This document shows, one piece after another, positions 35,852 to 48,889 of a stretch of 64,000 bases of DNA. The stretch's first letter is position 1. Each line of letters starts with the position of its first letter. The notes under the pieces were generated by a model, which saw nothing but the letters and a program-made list of their open reading frames with translations, was not told where the DNA came from and did no database searches. This DNA comes from Watersipora subatra (taxonomy: Eukaryota; Bryozoa; Gymnolaemata; Cheilostomatida; Watersiporidae), in the NCBI RefSeq assembly GCF_963576615.1, contig NC_088714.1:1054001-1118000 (forward strand). The letters are read 5' to 3'. The position numbers were made by a program, and so were the translations under genes.

Positions 35852-38800
35852 TTAGTAGCTATGAGCGTTGTCCAATTCCTCTTGCCAATACTGCTTTAAC
35901 CGCAACTTCCATTGCTTCCAGTACATTGTTAGAGATTCATTGTTAACCTTGATGATGTCACATGGCGAACCATCAGAATACATCATCACAAGCATTCCTT
36001 GTGAAACCTAAAACCACAAGAGCCATGTTCACTAAATACTCAAATTCTGAAAAGCCACACTTATAGTACACTTTAAATGAACAACTCCAACATAACTTAT
36101 TTAATTTTGAGAGACTGCTCCAACATAATTTTAAACAGTATGAGAAAGACAACTCTAACGTAATTTAAAACAGTATGAGAGCTAGTCCATGAAAGTTTTA
36201 ATCCTGAACTCTAGTAAAAGAAAAGCAGGCTGTAGAAGGTGATGACAGGGACAAGGACATGGACAGATGACTTCACTTAATATGTGAAGGCATCAAATGG
36301 AGCGACAGCATTGTTGTTGGTTGAACAGGGCTCAGTGGTGAAACTCACATACCTGAGTGTGAACATAGTTGCTGTTCCATAAACCTATGTAGGCGGCCAA
36401 CTGTAATGGATGATCAAATGTTTGATGTGCCCTTGTTTTTTTCTTTGCAGAAGTCTTCCAGTCAATTAAGAAAAGACCAGAGCTGAAAATTTTTAACGTA
36501 TCGAAATTAGAGTGTCTACGAAATAGCGTTAACATTTCTATCACAAGTCAACACACTCAATGAACTGAGTGTGTGTAGGGACTAACTATTGAAGTTCATA
36601 CTTCATGCATTGCATCTTTTTCCATAGACGAGACAGAGACGACCACGCTAAATGTGACACCCGTTTGAAGTTCCTCATACAAGAAATCAGTTAACTATGG
36701 AGTTTAGGTGTAGTTAGTAGTTTCTTTATCTCGGCCCGGCTACTGCGACATGCTATGCATACTTCCATGCAAAATGACATTTCCTCTCACCTGCTGTAAT
36801 GTGCAATGCAGTCAAGAACCCCAGCGTACAATAAAGAGCCATGGGCTAAATACTGCTCACAAGCATGAATGTCATGGAATTTGGCTAATTCGTGATGTAC
36901 ACTAGATAAATATGGTTTTACATCCGCCTCGACCTCAGCCTCCTCTCCTAGCAGTCGTTTGTGAATGACTGCATGTATATCTCGGCCTTTCCGCAGCATG
37001 TCTGTAACCAGTTATAAGTGTATTGCAATCAAACCCGGATATTTCTTTTATTAAATTTGTGTGCAAGGAAAGATATTGGATAGAAGAGATAGTACGGTAG
37101 GTGGGATCAGATAGAAGAGACAGTATAGTAGGTGAGATCAGATAGAAGAGACAGTACAGTAGGTGGGATCAGATAGAAGAGACAGTACAGTAGGTGAGAT
37201 CAGATAGAAGAGACAGTACAGTAGGTGGGATCAGATAGAAGAGACAGTACAGTAGGTGGGATCAGAAAGAAGAGACAGTACAGTAAGTGGGATCAGAAAG
37301 AAGAGACAGTACAGTAGGTGGGATCAAATAGAAGAGACAGGACAGTAGGTGGGATCAGATAAAAGAGACAGTACAGTAGGTGAGATCAGATAGAAGAGAC
37401 AGTACAGTAGGTGGGATCAGATAGAAGAGACAGTACAGTAGGTGGGATCAGATAGAAGAGACAGTACAGTAGGTGAAATCAGATAGAAGAGACAGTACAG
37501 TAGGTGGGATCAGATAGAAGAGACAGGACAGTAGGTGGGATCAGATAGAAGAGACAGTACAGTAGGTGGGATCAGATAGAATTGACAGTACAGTAGGTGG
37601 GATCACATAGAAGAGACAGTACAGTAGGTGGGATCAGATAGAAGAGACAGGACAGTAGGTGGGATCAGATAAAAGAGACAGTACAGTAGGTGGGATCAGA
37701 TAGAAGAGACAGTACAGTAGGTGGGATCAGATAGAAGAGACAGTACAGTAGGTGGGATCAGATAGAAGAGACAGGACAGTAGGTGGGATCAGATAGAAGA
37801 GACAGTACAGTAGGTGGGATCAGATAGAATTGACAGTACAGTAGGTGGGATCAGATAGAAGAGACAGTACAGTAGGTGAGATCAGATAGAAGAGACAGTA
37901 CAGTAGGTGGGATCAGATAGAAGAGACAGGACAGTAGGTGGGATCAGATAGAAGAGACAGTACAGTAGGTGGGATCAGATAGAATTGACAGTACAGTAGG
38001 TGGGATCACATAGAAGAGACAGTACAGTAGGTGGGATCAGATAGAAGAGACAGGACAGTAGGTGGGATCAGATAAAAGAGACAGTACAGTAGGTGGGATC
38101 AGATAGAAGAGACAGTACAGTAGGTGGGATCAGATAGAAGAGACAGTACAGTAGGTGGGATCAGATAGAATTGAGTACAGTAGGTGGGATCAGATAGAAG
38201 AGACAGTATGGTAGGTGAGATAAGATAGAAGAGACAGTATGGTAGGTGAGATAAGATAGAAGAGACAGTATGGTAGGTGAGATAAGATAGAAGAGACAGT
38301 ATGGTAGGCGAGATCAGATAAAAAAGACAGTATGGTAGGTGGGATCAGATAGAAGAGACAGTACAGTAGGTGGGATCACATAGAAGAGACAGTACAGTAG
38401 GTGGGATCAGATAGAAGAGGCAGTATGGTAGGTGAGATCAGATAGAAGAGACAGTACGGTAGGTTGGATCAGATAACAAATGACAGGATCCTTCAAAGAT
38501 TGCCATTTTGCGGACCTCACGAATGCTCAAGACATGATTTAATCATAAATCCTCACAACGATTGTTTAATGACTCTTTGATATACGTATTAGTTAAGCTT
38601 TCTCTAATTTATCACTGTGTCACTGGTCACTCAGATTCAACAGCCCACAAAATCACTGTCAAATAGCATAGCATAAAATTATTAAACACGGGTAACTTTC
38701 ACACGTGAACTGGTATTGTAAGCCATTTTTAAGTATACAATTGAGTTGTGTAGTTCCGGAATGTTCTCATACTTTCTGAATGCACCTGAAACGCTGCTGC

Positions 38801-40616
38801 ACCCATTTTCTCAATCATCTGCTGCCTCCACTTTTCCAGTGCCCATTTGGACTGTGCAGATTCTGTCGCTTTTAGCACACGACTTACAGATGGTGGTCGA
38901 GCTGATCTGGAGGGATCAACAGAAGCTTGAGAACTGTGGGAGGGTGACAACTCCAACATAGATACCTGCTCAAGTGTTGTATGAGAACGGCTACCTGCAA
39001 GGGTCAAAAAATGTCTAAAGCTATTTAGACATTTAGATATCTAACGCTACAAAAGATATCTAACATCAAAGCATCTTAACATGCTGGTGACAGGTGACTG
39101 ATGACAGTTGACTGATGACAGTTGACTGATGACAGGTGACTGATGACAGGTGACTGATGACAGGTGACTGATGACAGTTGACTGATGACAGGTGACTGAT
39201 GACAGTTGACTGATGACAAGTGACTGATGACAGGTGACTGATGACAGTTGACTGATGACAGGTGACTGATGACAGGTGACTGATGACAGGTGACTGATAA
39301 CAGGTGACTGATGACAGGTGACTGATGACAGTTGACTGATGACAGTTGACTGATGACAGGTGACTGATGACAGTTGACTGATGACAGTTGACTGATGACA
39401 GGTGACTGATGACAGTTGACTGATGACAGGTGACTGATGACAGTTGACTGATGACAGGTGACTGATGATAGTTGACTGATGACAGGTGCCTGATGACAGT
39501 TGACTGGTGACAGTTGAGTGATGACAGTTGACTGATGACAGTTGACTGATGACAGTTGACTGATGACAGTTGACTGATGACAGTTGACTGATGACAGGTG
39601 ACTGATGACAGTTGACTGATGACAGGTGACTGATGACAGTTGACTGATGAAAGGTGCCTGATGCAAGTCGACTGATGACAGTTGAGTGATGACAGTTGAC
39701 TGATGACAGTTGAGTGATGACAGTTGACCGATGACAGGTGACAAGCAAATCAGCCACGAAAGAGATAAAAACATTTAAGGAGACACACAAGAAAATTGAG
39801 TGAATATATTTGCAATGCTATAACACAGATATAATGCTTAGGGCAGCAATGCGCTGCTAGTTTCCTACATACATTAGGTATAATACAAAGTGTAACTAAA
39901 CATTCTGACAGTTGTGCGTCGGCACGTGGTTCACAAATTACTGACTGTATTTTTTTCTGGTGTAATGTATTATTCCTATGGTTGTGACAATAAAACACAC
40001 AAGCTATTGCTACCCTTCTGCTATTTCACAGAAGAATCTGAGATAACTTGGCTGAGCTGCTACAGATACTAAGATACATTTTCTAGTTAAGCCTTCTCCG
40101 TGAATAGTGTTGATGAGGAATTCATTGTACTTTATATGTTACCTGCCCTCTACAGAATAGACTGTCAATTCTGTAAAATAAACCAAAATTTTTTACAAAA
40201 GGCCATTTTCTAGATTTGGAATGGTCTGAATTCTTTACATTATTTGTAAAGTAAAAATTACTTCAGAAATTGAACAATTCACTTGTCAAACAACCTTCTA
40301 GAATGGATCGTGTTCCAAAACCGAAGTCGGGACTTTATAGGTATAAGCATTGAGCACTTTAGGACACAAAAAACAACTAATCTGCTATTTTTAAGAATTT
40401 AGGTCAAGCACAGTGCGAAGAGTAGGAAGAGTGCACAAGTAAATATTAAGGTGGCAAAAGGTAATTAACACTGAGGGAGAGAATGGAGAACCAATAGCAT
40501 AAATTCCTACCGAAAGAATGGGCCCTACGGCATACAACTCCAAGATGGTGTCGCAGCAAGCTGTAAGCTCTGACACAAGATGCTCTCGTGCAGAATGTCT
40601 TTGTGGAAAATGTCAT
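35852..40616 (-). CDS. MGME1: Mitochondrial genome maintenance exonuclease 1
   Basis: PD-(D/E)XK single-strand DNA exonuclease that trims 5' flaps and linear mtDNA in the matrix. Exons (minus): 40616-40511, 38994-38773, 37001-36791, 36482-36353, 36007-35852. Phases 1, 1, 2 and 0 all agree, giving 274 aa. Exon 1 starts MTFSTKTFCTRASCVRAYSL and is rich in Arg, Ser and Leu with no acidic residue, a good matrix-targeting peptide. That and the phase match fixed the start. PSVSRVL (71-76) opens the conserved domain, as in vertebrate MGME1. The core carries GVLDCIAHY (D173) and LIDWKTS (D187, K189), the metal and catalytic residues, then HPLQLAAYIG, and DGSPCD near the end. The protein is shorter than human MGME1 (about 344 aa), mostly in the N-terminal region. 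Introns 1 and 2 hold minisatellites. Confidence 0.95.
37080..38475. repeat. 31-bp minisatellite, about 45 copies, MGME1 intron 2
   Basis: Units are CAGATAGAAGAGACAGTACA followed by GTAGGTGGGAT. Variants (GAATTGACAG, CACATAGAAG, GACAGGACAG) recur together in the same order in the 37500s, 37800s and 37900s, so blocks of several units have been duplicated. Confidence 0.95.
39085..39745. repeat. 14-bp minisatellite, about 47 copies, MGME1 intron 1
   Basis: Units are GTTGACTGATGACA or GGTGACTGATGACA in irregular alternation. Minus-strand ORFs of 247 and 232 aa rich in Ser, His and Gln are products of the repeat. Confidence 0.95.
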
Positions 40617-42270
40617 TATACAGAAAATTCTTGCACTGTCACTGTTTAAAATATACTTGTCGAGAAGGCATCACTCATTGAAGAGAAAATAACGGCAGCG
40701 CTACAAGTACAAAAGCGTTTATTCGCAAATGACCAGTTATATGTAAAAGGACAAGAAAGAGGATTCAATAGGAGTGTATGGCAGTATACACAGTAGAGGC
40801 ATCATGTAGTTACTATTAAATCTTTTTGTTGTAACTTCCACTAAAGTGGAGGCCATTGTGACGCAATGGATAAAAAAGTTTAAAAGAATACACACTCGTC
40901 AACTGCTACCACATCAGTCACTGATGTATCCAACTTGTATAAACAGCAGATATTCACTTCTTAACAAATAATAGAGACTTGATTTATGGCGTAATGGAGT
41001 TGCCTTTCCAGAAACACTAATAACGACACGCATGCAAATATGAATTGTATAATAAATTGAATTGACAGCCAGATAACAAACTTTTTTATGCAAAAAAGCC
41101 AGTGGAAGAGGGTGAAATGATGACCAATAAAACCTAATGACAAACGTATTAACAGATGGCGAGGCACTAGGCTACAAATGCAATTTTAAATCATATAGTG
41201 ACGATAACTCCTTTTTATTGCTGATCCTCTGTATCCTGGTCATTCCAAGTATACTCAGTTGAAATCGCTGGAGCAGTTGTATAAAGACTTACAATAGATG
41301 GTCATACATATTATACACAGTCATACACAGTCATACACGGTCATACACGGTCATAGATGGTCATGTCGTAGATCATCATACACAGTCATACATGGTCATA
41401 TGCAACTTTGGTTAGTCATTTAAAAAGTTTGTTAAACCTTTGATTCACAACAGCCAAGCGATACACAGCATACTGGATTGATATTCAAAATTGAAAGAGC
41501 TTTGTTTGTAAAAAACTTCTACACAAGAGCCGTTATACATAAGCATTGATAAAAAATTGATTTGAGGCAAGTATAACTGCAAATTTGGTGTAAGTTAATT
41601 TAGCTACAATTTTTAAGAATTTATTTCCAAAAAATGATAAAAGATGTAAAATTATCTTTGTCACACCAATAATGTATTCCACAAACCAGCCACTGTACAA
41701 TGAACTGTCTAGGTGAACCACTACATATTATTACAGCCTATTAGATTAAACTTCATGCGCTTATGTGTGAGTTCAACGGATTTAGAAATATTTATTTTTG
41801 AACCTAATAGTCCAAATTAATGAAGAGTTGGTCTAATATCCTAAAATAGAATATTGAATTTCAGCTCTGAAAACGAAAGGCAATCAGCAGCCAAAATAAA
41901 GTTTTTCAAATGATGGGACAAGGTTTCCTCGCAAAAACAATGGATAGCATGAAAGTTTTTATATAAATATCAGCTCTTCTCAGTGCTGCGAGTGTTTTGT
42001 ATACCCATGCATAAAGAAAATCTTAATAATTATTCCTGTAAGGAACCTTTTATTAATACCATTAAATAATTTGAATTTGTTTAGAGCGACGCCAGACTTG
42101 AATTGAACAAAAACTCACAGATATGAATGAAGTAATGAAAGACTTGGCCTCTGTTATAATCCTCAATAACTTGAATGATGTATGAAATACGTCAGACTTC
42201 AGATCAAAAAGTTTGGGGCTTCGACTTGAAGCTCTGATTTAACATATAATTCAAGAGTTTCGCAAAATAT
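40617..42270. other. Intergenic, 5' flank of MGME1
   Basis: AT-rich with no gene seen. A short array of TCATACACAGTCATACACGG words lies at about 41300-41400. The MGME1 promoter should lie just above 40616. No core element is obvious. Confidence 0.5.
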
Positions 42271-42274
42271 TTAA

Positions 42275-43155
42275 AGGTTGACTTGCAACAAAATTCACAT
42301 TACAGTTATTTGATATCAAAAGATTCACCATGTCTTACTCTGTTGTGTTGTAGGTGCACAATATGTGGAAAGGTGATTACAAGCTCTTAAAAGCTAAAAA
42401 ACGAACAGGAAATCGCAGCCACACGAGACCACCGTAGTTTGGATTCTCTTTCCAAAACGGCTCAATATGACGTAGTTGCGAGAGATGGTTTCTGTTTACA
42501 CTTTCATGCAGCCTTATTCGTCGAAAAATTTTCACAAATATACTTCACGAATTCAGTAAAACCATGTCTATTGTTCTTACGCATCTATTTTATCGTCATC
42601 GCAATGCTGTCACTTTTGGCAGTGATATCTTATAACTTACCGTAAAAATTCGTTTAATTATTTAGCCTTAGCTCGAAGGAGTACATATCATTGTTTCATA
42701 ATCATGATGAGCCTGTTGGTCACTTGTGATAATCGAAAAGTGCTGCAGAAATTATTTGCGAAGTATTGTTTCACATGATCAGATTACGACTTGCCGATTA
42801 GACCAAACCGAAACAAAACTGTAAAGGAGCGAGCATCTATATTTGATACGGGGTCTTCGGTAAAACCCGAAGTGTTTGTCATAAACTAGTGCTACGATAA
42901 GTTTTATGTTGAGCTTTTTATTGGCCCTTCAATTCACGTGAAAACATCACGTGACTATACAATAGTCACGTAAATTTCATGGCTACGTCATCGAAATAAA
43001 AGAGATTCCAATCTACGGCGGCTTTTCGTTTTTGAGCTTTTAAGAGCTTGTAATCACATTTCTACATATTTGGCACCTACAACACAACAGAGTAAGACAT
43101 GGTGAATCTTTTAATACCAAATAACTGTAATGTGAATTTTATCGCAAGTGAACCT
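42275..43155. mobile_element. TTAA-flanked MITE, copy C
   Basis: 881 bp, AGGTTGACTTGC to its diverged complement, with TTAA at 42271-42274 and 43156-43159. Same family and orientation as the copies at 20201 and 25978. The 68-aa ORF inside is not conserved between copies. Confidence 0.92.
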
Positions 43156-43699
43156 TTAAGGTAATGTCGAGGAGCATCAGATGTAGAACCAGATAAAAAA
43201 CTGGGTGAGTTGATACACCTTCAAGCTTGGTGGTTTGAGCAAAATTACGTGTAAGATCTGTTGAAGGCTCAGAGCCAACAATGTTAAAGGACTGAGTACA
43301 ATGGTAAGGGACTACTTGTGAATGTATTGACTACATTGACTACAAAAGACTACATGTATTGAAGTTGTGAGCTGCTTCAATATCATCTATGTTATTATCA
43401 TTGCATTCCATATTTTGCCATGCTTTGAGACTACTGCCAATAAGAAGTATTCATATCGTAAGGTCAGATTACAAAGTGACAATATTGCAGTTTAATAGCA
43501 GTAATACCTGCTGATAAAGAGACAACGAGCATCTGTGATGATCAACTACTGAACAGATACTGATGTATATACACTGTGGCCAAACATTAGTCAACGAATG
43601 AAGCAATACTAGGTCAAATGCCCGTTCCCCAATCTTTACTATAATAAGAGCCGTATCCATCTATTTGTCCAAAGCCTTAGTTGGAGAAGTAAGAGATTG

Positions 43700-44010
43700 C
43701 TTTGTACGAGTTTTAAACTCATGACATTTGACTTCTCAGCGTAACACTTTAATACCCGGGCTATTCATCTGCCTTCCGGTCATTCCGAACAGTTGTGCAC
43801 ATATTAATCTCTGTGCCTTCTCAGCGTAACACTTTAACACCTGGGCTAGTCATCCGCCTTCCGGTCATTCCAAACAGTTGTGCACATATTAGTCCCTGTG
43901 ATTTATCGGCACACATGACAATCTCTCACAGTCCACTAGACGGTCATGGTACTAGTGCTTTATAGTAGAGTATGTCGCCTCAGCTGCTGAGCCATCTTGC
44001 GTTATGCCAT
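43700..44010 (-). repeat. tRNA-derived SINE-like repeat with a tandem duplication
   Basis: A segment of about 96 bp (TCAGCGTAACACTTTAA to CAGTTGTGCACATATTA) is present twice at about 43735-43905. Beside it, on the minus strand, are a tRNA-like head GATGGCTCAGCAGCTGAGG and the GACTGTGAGAGATTGTCATG block shared with the copies at 18.4 and 21.5 kb. Confidence 0.55.
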
Positions 44011-45980
44011 ATAGACATGTATAGTTTATAATCGCAATTTACTATTTGAGATGAGGTAGTGACTCCAAGCAACTTCTTTTAACGTCCTAGAAACCTTCAG
44101 CATGTTAGAATTGTTTATGACAAAAAAGTGCATGTGTAACATCTGCCGCTGTATAGGGACTCATTTACTAGTTGATGTTTCTTTTGCATCAATGATGGTA
44201 TGAGGCAGAAAATTTTGATGATAAATGTCTTTGTTTATGGCTAAAGAGTTTGGTTAAGCCCTAATAACCTTGTTAACCGTTATTCTAGTGGCTATCCTAG
44301 AATGTTCTTTATCTCAAGTCGTTTTAATATATGCTGTAGAGAAGGTATAGTGGTAGGCCTAATCCCTATCTTGAAGGATACTGAAAAGTAGTGAGGTCGG
44401 ATGACTTTTTCTCCAGAGCGGTGAAACCAATATTGTCTCTAGAGAGAAATGCCCATGTCACATCATTTCAAATTCTTGATGAAGCCTTTGGCATTTTTTT
44501 GTTATGAAGATCTGAACAAAACTCAGCCCAAAATCTATTCGATCCATAAGGTCTGCCTAGGATTGTGTGTGCAAGCTGCGTAGTTTTTCTAATTTTTTCA
44601 TACATTTAATGTTTGATTCCTCAAAATATTTCGTTTGTTTTGGCGTTCTTCTCGACGATGAACTGACTTAACTTCAGATCTGATTGCATCAGTATCCTTC
44701 CATACTTCACACAGTTAATCCAGACAAGTGTAGTCTGTTTGATTACTAAAGAAAGAGCTGAGATGCTCTGCGCAGTTTTAAGGCATTTGAACAATACTCT
44801 TTGCTCGTCTATGAGAATGATCAGACGCGAATCTTTGTTTCTATGTGCTCCTAGAAGCTAGTAACAAACATGGAGTTTAAATTATTTCCCCCTCCCCATT
44901 TAATGTGCATTAAGTTTCAATTCTCCTTTTGTGTTGCTGGATAAAGAGTAAGGGTTTCAACATTTCTAACAGTGAACCCAACCGTGTGCTCTGTTATCCC
45001 ATAACTGATCTAATCACTTTCAAATCAAATCATCTTGTATTTGGTAATCATAAATAGAATGTTATCATTTGGCTTCAGAGGAATTTTAATCCTGTACCAA
45101 AAGTTTCAAAACCTTCAAGCAGGAAAGCTAGAACAAGTAAACCCCTGTGGCACTCAAGCTGAACATCAAAGGATATGACCATCCATGTGAAATTCATAGT
45201 TGCCCCGCCTTATTCATTCGTATCTGCAACCATGCAACGAATAGACCTCTAAAAATCATTTCTCTCTTGTTTCACATCGGATTGATTGAACCAAATCCAA
45301 TTTACAAGATGGTGCACTTCTAATTGACTGTTCAGCCATTTATTGTTCTGATGAACCAGTGAATTATTTCTATGAGTATTCTATGCTAAAGAATACAACA
45401 CTCAATAAAGAAAACTTTTTGCTGTTTGGAATGAGACCAAGATCCATCATAAATATATGCACACATGTGCGCCAAGAATGATAGTTTACCACTTCCTGTC
45501 TTCATACATGGATTTCTAATCACAAGCCGCTTGACTAAACATGTACATAATTCAGCTTGATAAAGACCACATATTATATGCAAGACAATATACAACATAG
45601 CATATACATCATAGTGCGTGTACAGCATATGGAACATTCATTATTGGGTCATTTTGCTTTATTGATGCCAAGAGCTCAGGTCCCAAGGGTAACCCGATTA
45701 CTCAGACAACACTGTCTTTTTTCTATTCGTATAGTAGGCTTGCTACATGATTTCCAGTTCTTTTTTATTCTCCCTTCTATTTTGCTTGTATGTACATGTA
45801 TATACATATATGCTGGTTGAAGTACGCTGAGGTGCACTTAACCTAATCATAGGGTTAAGGTACTACTTTTTAGTTTAATAGCTTTATTGTGACAAGATGT
45901 TGAGCTTTCAATTCCTTGGTGAGTACACAATTTTTTTCCACATCTGATCATTGGATGCTTCCTTATTCACTTTCTTATAC
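44011..45980. other. Intergenic, no feature recognised
   Basis: No conserved coding block, long repeat or RNA gene was seen. Short ORFs here look random. Confidence 0.45.
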
Positions 45981-45984
45981 AACT

Positions 45985-46880
45985 TACCATAAAACCTCTA
46001 TTTGAACGTCATGGCGGTGTATTTTTCAACCCTTCTCCTATAGTAGTGTTTTATTAGAGATTATGTTCAAATAAAAAGAGGCCCGGCATTCTTCAACTAA
46101 ATTTTATTTTCCTAAAATTCTGCTCGACAGAATTTTAGAACGCTCGACGCTCCGGAGGAGCGTCATTAATGCCATCGACTCTAGCATTTTTGCTATATCG
46201 CCTTTTATATACGTCGAAGTATCAGAGCTAGTTAAACTACTTTGATTATAAATTATCAGCGGTATACAGTTATAAGTCATTTTGATGGTATCGCTTTCGA
46301 ATTTTCAAGGAAAGACTGTAAAGTTTTTGGAATTAGGAAACGGATATAACATTTTTTTTAAGTTTTAAAAACATTTTTAGCATTCTAAAATTAGAATATG
46401 TCATAACAATGGCTGTTGTTACACCGTACTGGTTTCCTGAAAAATATTCTCATTGTTCATAAAAATGCTTTCAAGTCTTCAAGACAGTTTGCAAACCACA
46501 TTATGGATGAATCTGAAACAATGAATTAGATTTAGACATTTGTAATTTTGATTCAGAGTGTAGTTCTGATGATCATAACAATCGATCTTCTCAGGTAAAC
46601 CCTCACTAAAACATTGGAACCACTACAGCAACGACGAAACGAAATAATTAATTGCTATTGATATAACCGAGTCATTATTAGTTTATTAGTGCCATTTGTG
46701 GACACTTTTCTGCTGATCACTTTTTATTACGGGTTTATGAAGATCAAAGAACGTGGTGGTCAAAGAAAAGTGGCGTTCAATCAAAGGGTGGCGCTGTATT
46801 TTTTCAACCAATATTCTGTAATGACATTCTATTAGAAGAGCGCTCAAATAAAGGTGTGTTCAAATAGAGGTTTTATGGTA
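45985..46880. mobile_element. MITE with ends TACCATAAAACCTCTATTTG
   Basis: About 896 bp with exact 23-bp inverted ends, starting TACCATAAAACCTC at 45985 and ending in the complement at 46880. The terminal TA on each side may be the target duplication, as in Tc1/mariner-type MITEs. A second, diverged inner inverted block (GTTCAAATAAA, GGCGGTGTATTTTTTC-like) follows the ends. No transposase is seen. Confidence 0.85.
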
Positions 46881-46939
46881 GCCTTTTAGCCACTGACAGA
46901 AAAACCTTCAGATTTGTTAGCTGCACTAGTGAGTTATAG

Positions 46940-48880
46940 TCTGTTGTATGATGGGAGTTTTGTGGTTTTGCCTTTATTGACGTCTGAGGGTATGGCAGTT
47001 GTGAGTAGTCATGGCAGTTACGACAAGTTGATGAACCCTGGAGATCAAGCAGTAACGCTAATACACCAAGTACATAGCGAGTGGAAAGGACAATACAGAC
47101 TTTCTTTAAAAGTATTACATGTAAGTAACTTCTCTTTACATAACATGGCGTATATACGAAATTGTAACTTTTTTCTCCTGAGCGATAATTAAAGAGTGCA
47201 ACTACTGTTGTTTGCCTAAAAATAGTGTTGGTCGGTGCCCTATAAATGGTATGCAGATGAGGTGTTGTGAAGATTAGGAAAGGTGAGGTGTCAGGGTAGA
47301 ATAGATGTCGGTTCAGGAGAGGTGATGTATTAAAATTTATCATCCGTGTAAGAGTAGGTAAGAATTAAAAATAAGGAGGGAAGGAAGAGTAGAATAGAGG
47401 AGGAAGTGTAGAATATATTGTGTTGTGACGTGGAATGAATGGTCGGAGTTAAGCAGTAACCGAAACCAGCAATAGGACAATGGTGAAGAATTCGTAGTCA
47501 AATAATGACAGCCAAGGTACTCGTGAAGTTTGAAAGCGTAAGGGACATGATAGGTAAAACAGTGCGCAAATTCCTGATTTGTCCTGGTCTTGGTAATGCA
47601 TGGCAAAAGGATCATAAAGCGTCTTTTTGACCCGTCCATCACGCAGTTAACAGTTCATTACAGAAACCAAAAAATAGTGATGAGTTAAGTTTGAGGTGAG
47701 AAAGCACAATCCAAGCAAAAAGGTCAGATCCACTGATATGTTTAGTGGAAGAGGTTATGGTGATGTGGGTTGGGAAGCCCAGAAACTAGCTGGACCAGTA
47801 CTCATAATGAGAAAGGTATGCTTTTTCTTATCTGAGGTGCCCAGCGATGCAATATTAAACTGAGATGTCCAGCGATGCAATGTTGAACTGAGATATTAGA
47901 GAGTTGAAGATAGCTGAGATTGACAGGGAAGAAGAGGAAGTGCAAAGGAAGTTGGAGGAGAATATGGCTAGGCTGAAAGCCAACCGTGAGGTAGTGGTCA
48001 CCAAAGAAATGGAGAATGCTGAGGCATTCAGAAAGGTATAGAGCAGTTAATGGAGGTTCAGAAAAAGACCTCTAGGAGTAGACCTGCACCCTATCAGGGC
48101 AAGCTGAGATAAGTAGGTCTAGTCTTACTTCAATACCCAAGTCTGTGTTGCCATCTTATGTGCAGCAAGACATGACCGAAAAGTTTTATTCTAACGAAAC
48201 ACCTGTCACACTCGTTTCTCCTAGTGAGAGCAAGGTAAAGATGGAAGAAGCAGTAATTGTGATTACGGAGCCATAATTGACCCAATCATCAAGCTCTGGG
48301 TTATACAGTAGTAATGATAGTACCAGTGGCAGTGGTCACGGTGGCAGTGTCGGTAGTGACAGTGATCATGGTAGCAGTGTTGGTGGTCACCGTGTTGGTG
48401 AAAGAGATATTGGTTATGGTGGTAGCAGTTAGAAAAAAGGGGATTTGGGCAGTGGCAAAGGTTCAGATGAACCAGAGGAACAGCCCACAGAGACAACCCT
48501 AACGAAGTTGTGTAACGTGACAAGGGAAGTGATTGTGAGCAAAGTGAGTCATTACATACAACTTTGTGCAGTCAATTGAACATCTTAGTAGTTCTGGTAC
48601 TGACCAAAGCAAAAAGAGGTTTTTCCTTTTAAAAGAAAACAGAAAAAAGCATGTTGTATTATGGGATTTGGGAGGCCTAGGCTACATTGACTTCTGAGAT
48701 CACGGCAGTTATGAGTAATCACGGCAGTTACGATAAGTTGATAAAGCTAATGGATTATGTAAAAAGCTAGTAGGCTTATATAAGCGAGTTGAAAGGCAGA
48801 TACAACCATTCTTTGAGACTAGTACTTGTGAGTAACATTTCTTCATACAACAGTCACTAGGTCAAAGAAACGTAATGTCA
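46940..48880 (+). mobile_element. Small old LTR-type element with gag-like remnant
   Basis: Two related direct repeats, about 46940-47170 and 48651-48870, both start TGTTGTAT, share GGCAGTTACGA and AAGTTGAT blocks in order, and carry a TATATAA-like stretch in the second copy. They look like diverged LTRs (roughly three quarters identical by eye, so old). Between them lie pieces coding a charged helical stretch near 47.9 kb, which could be a gag remnant. No reverse transcriptase was seen. The element is broken. It could be a non-autonomous (TRIM-like) element or the remains of a larger one. Confidence 0.5.
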
Positions 48881-48889
48881 ACAGACTTT

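Noticed and set aside
39047-39790. Ser/His/Gln-rich minus-strand ORFs of 247 and 232 aa
   Set aside because: Products of the 14-bp minisatellite in MGME1 intron 1.
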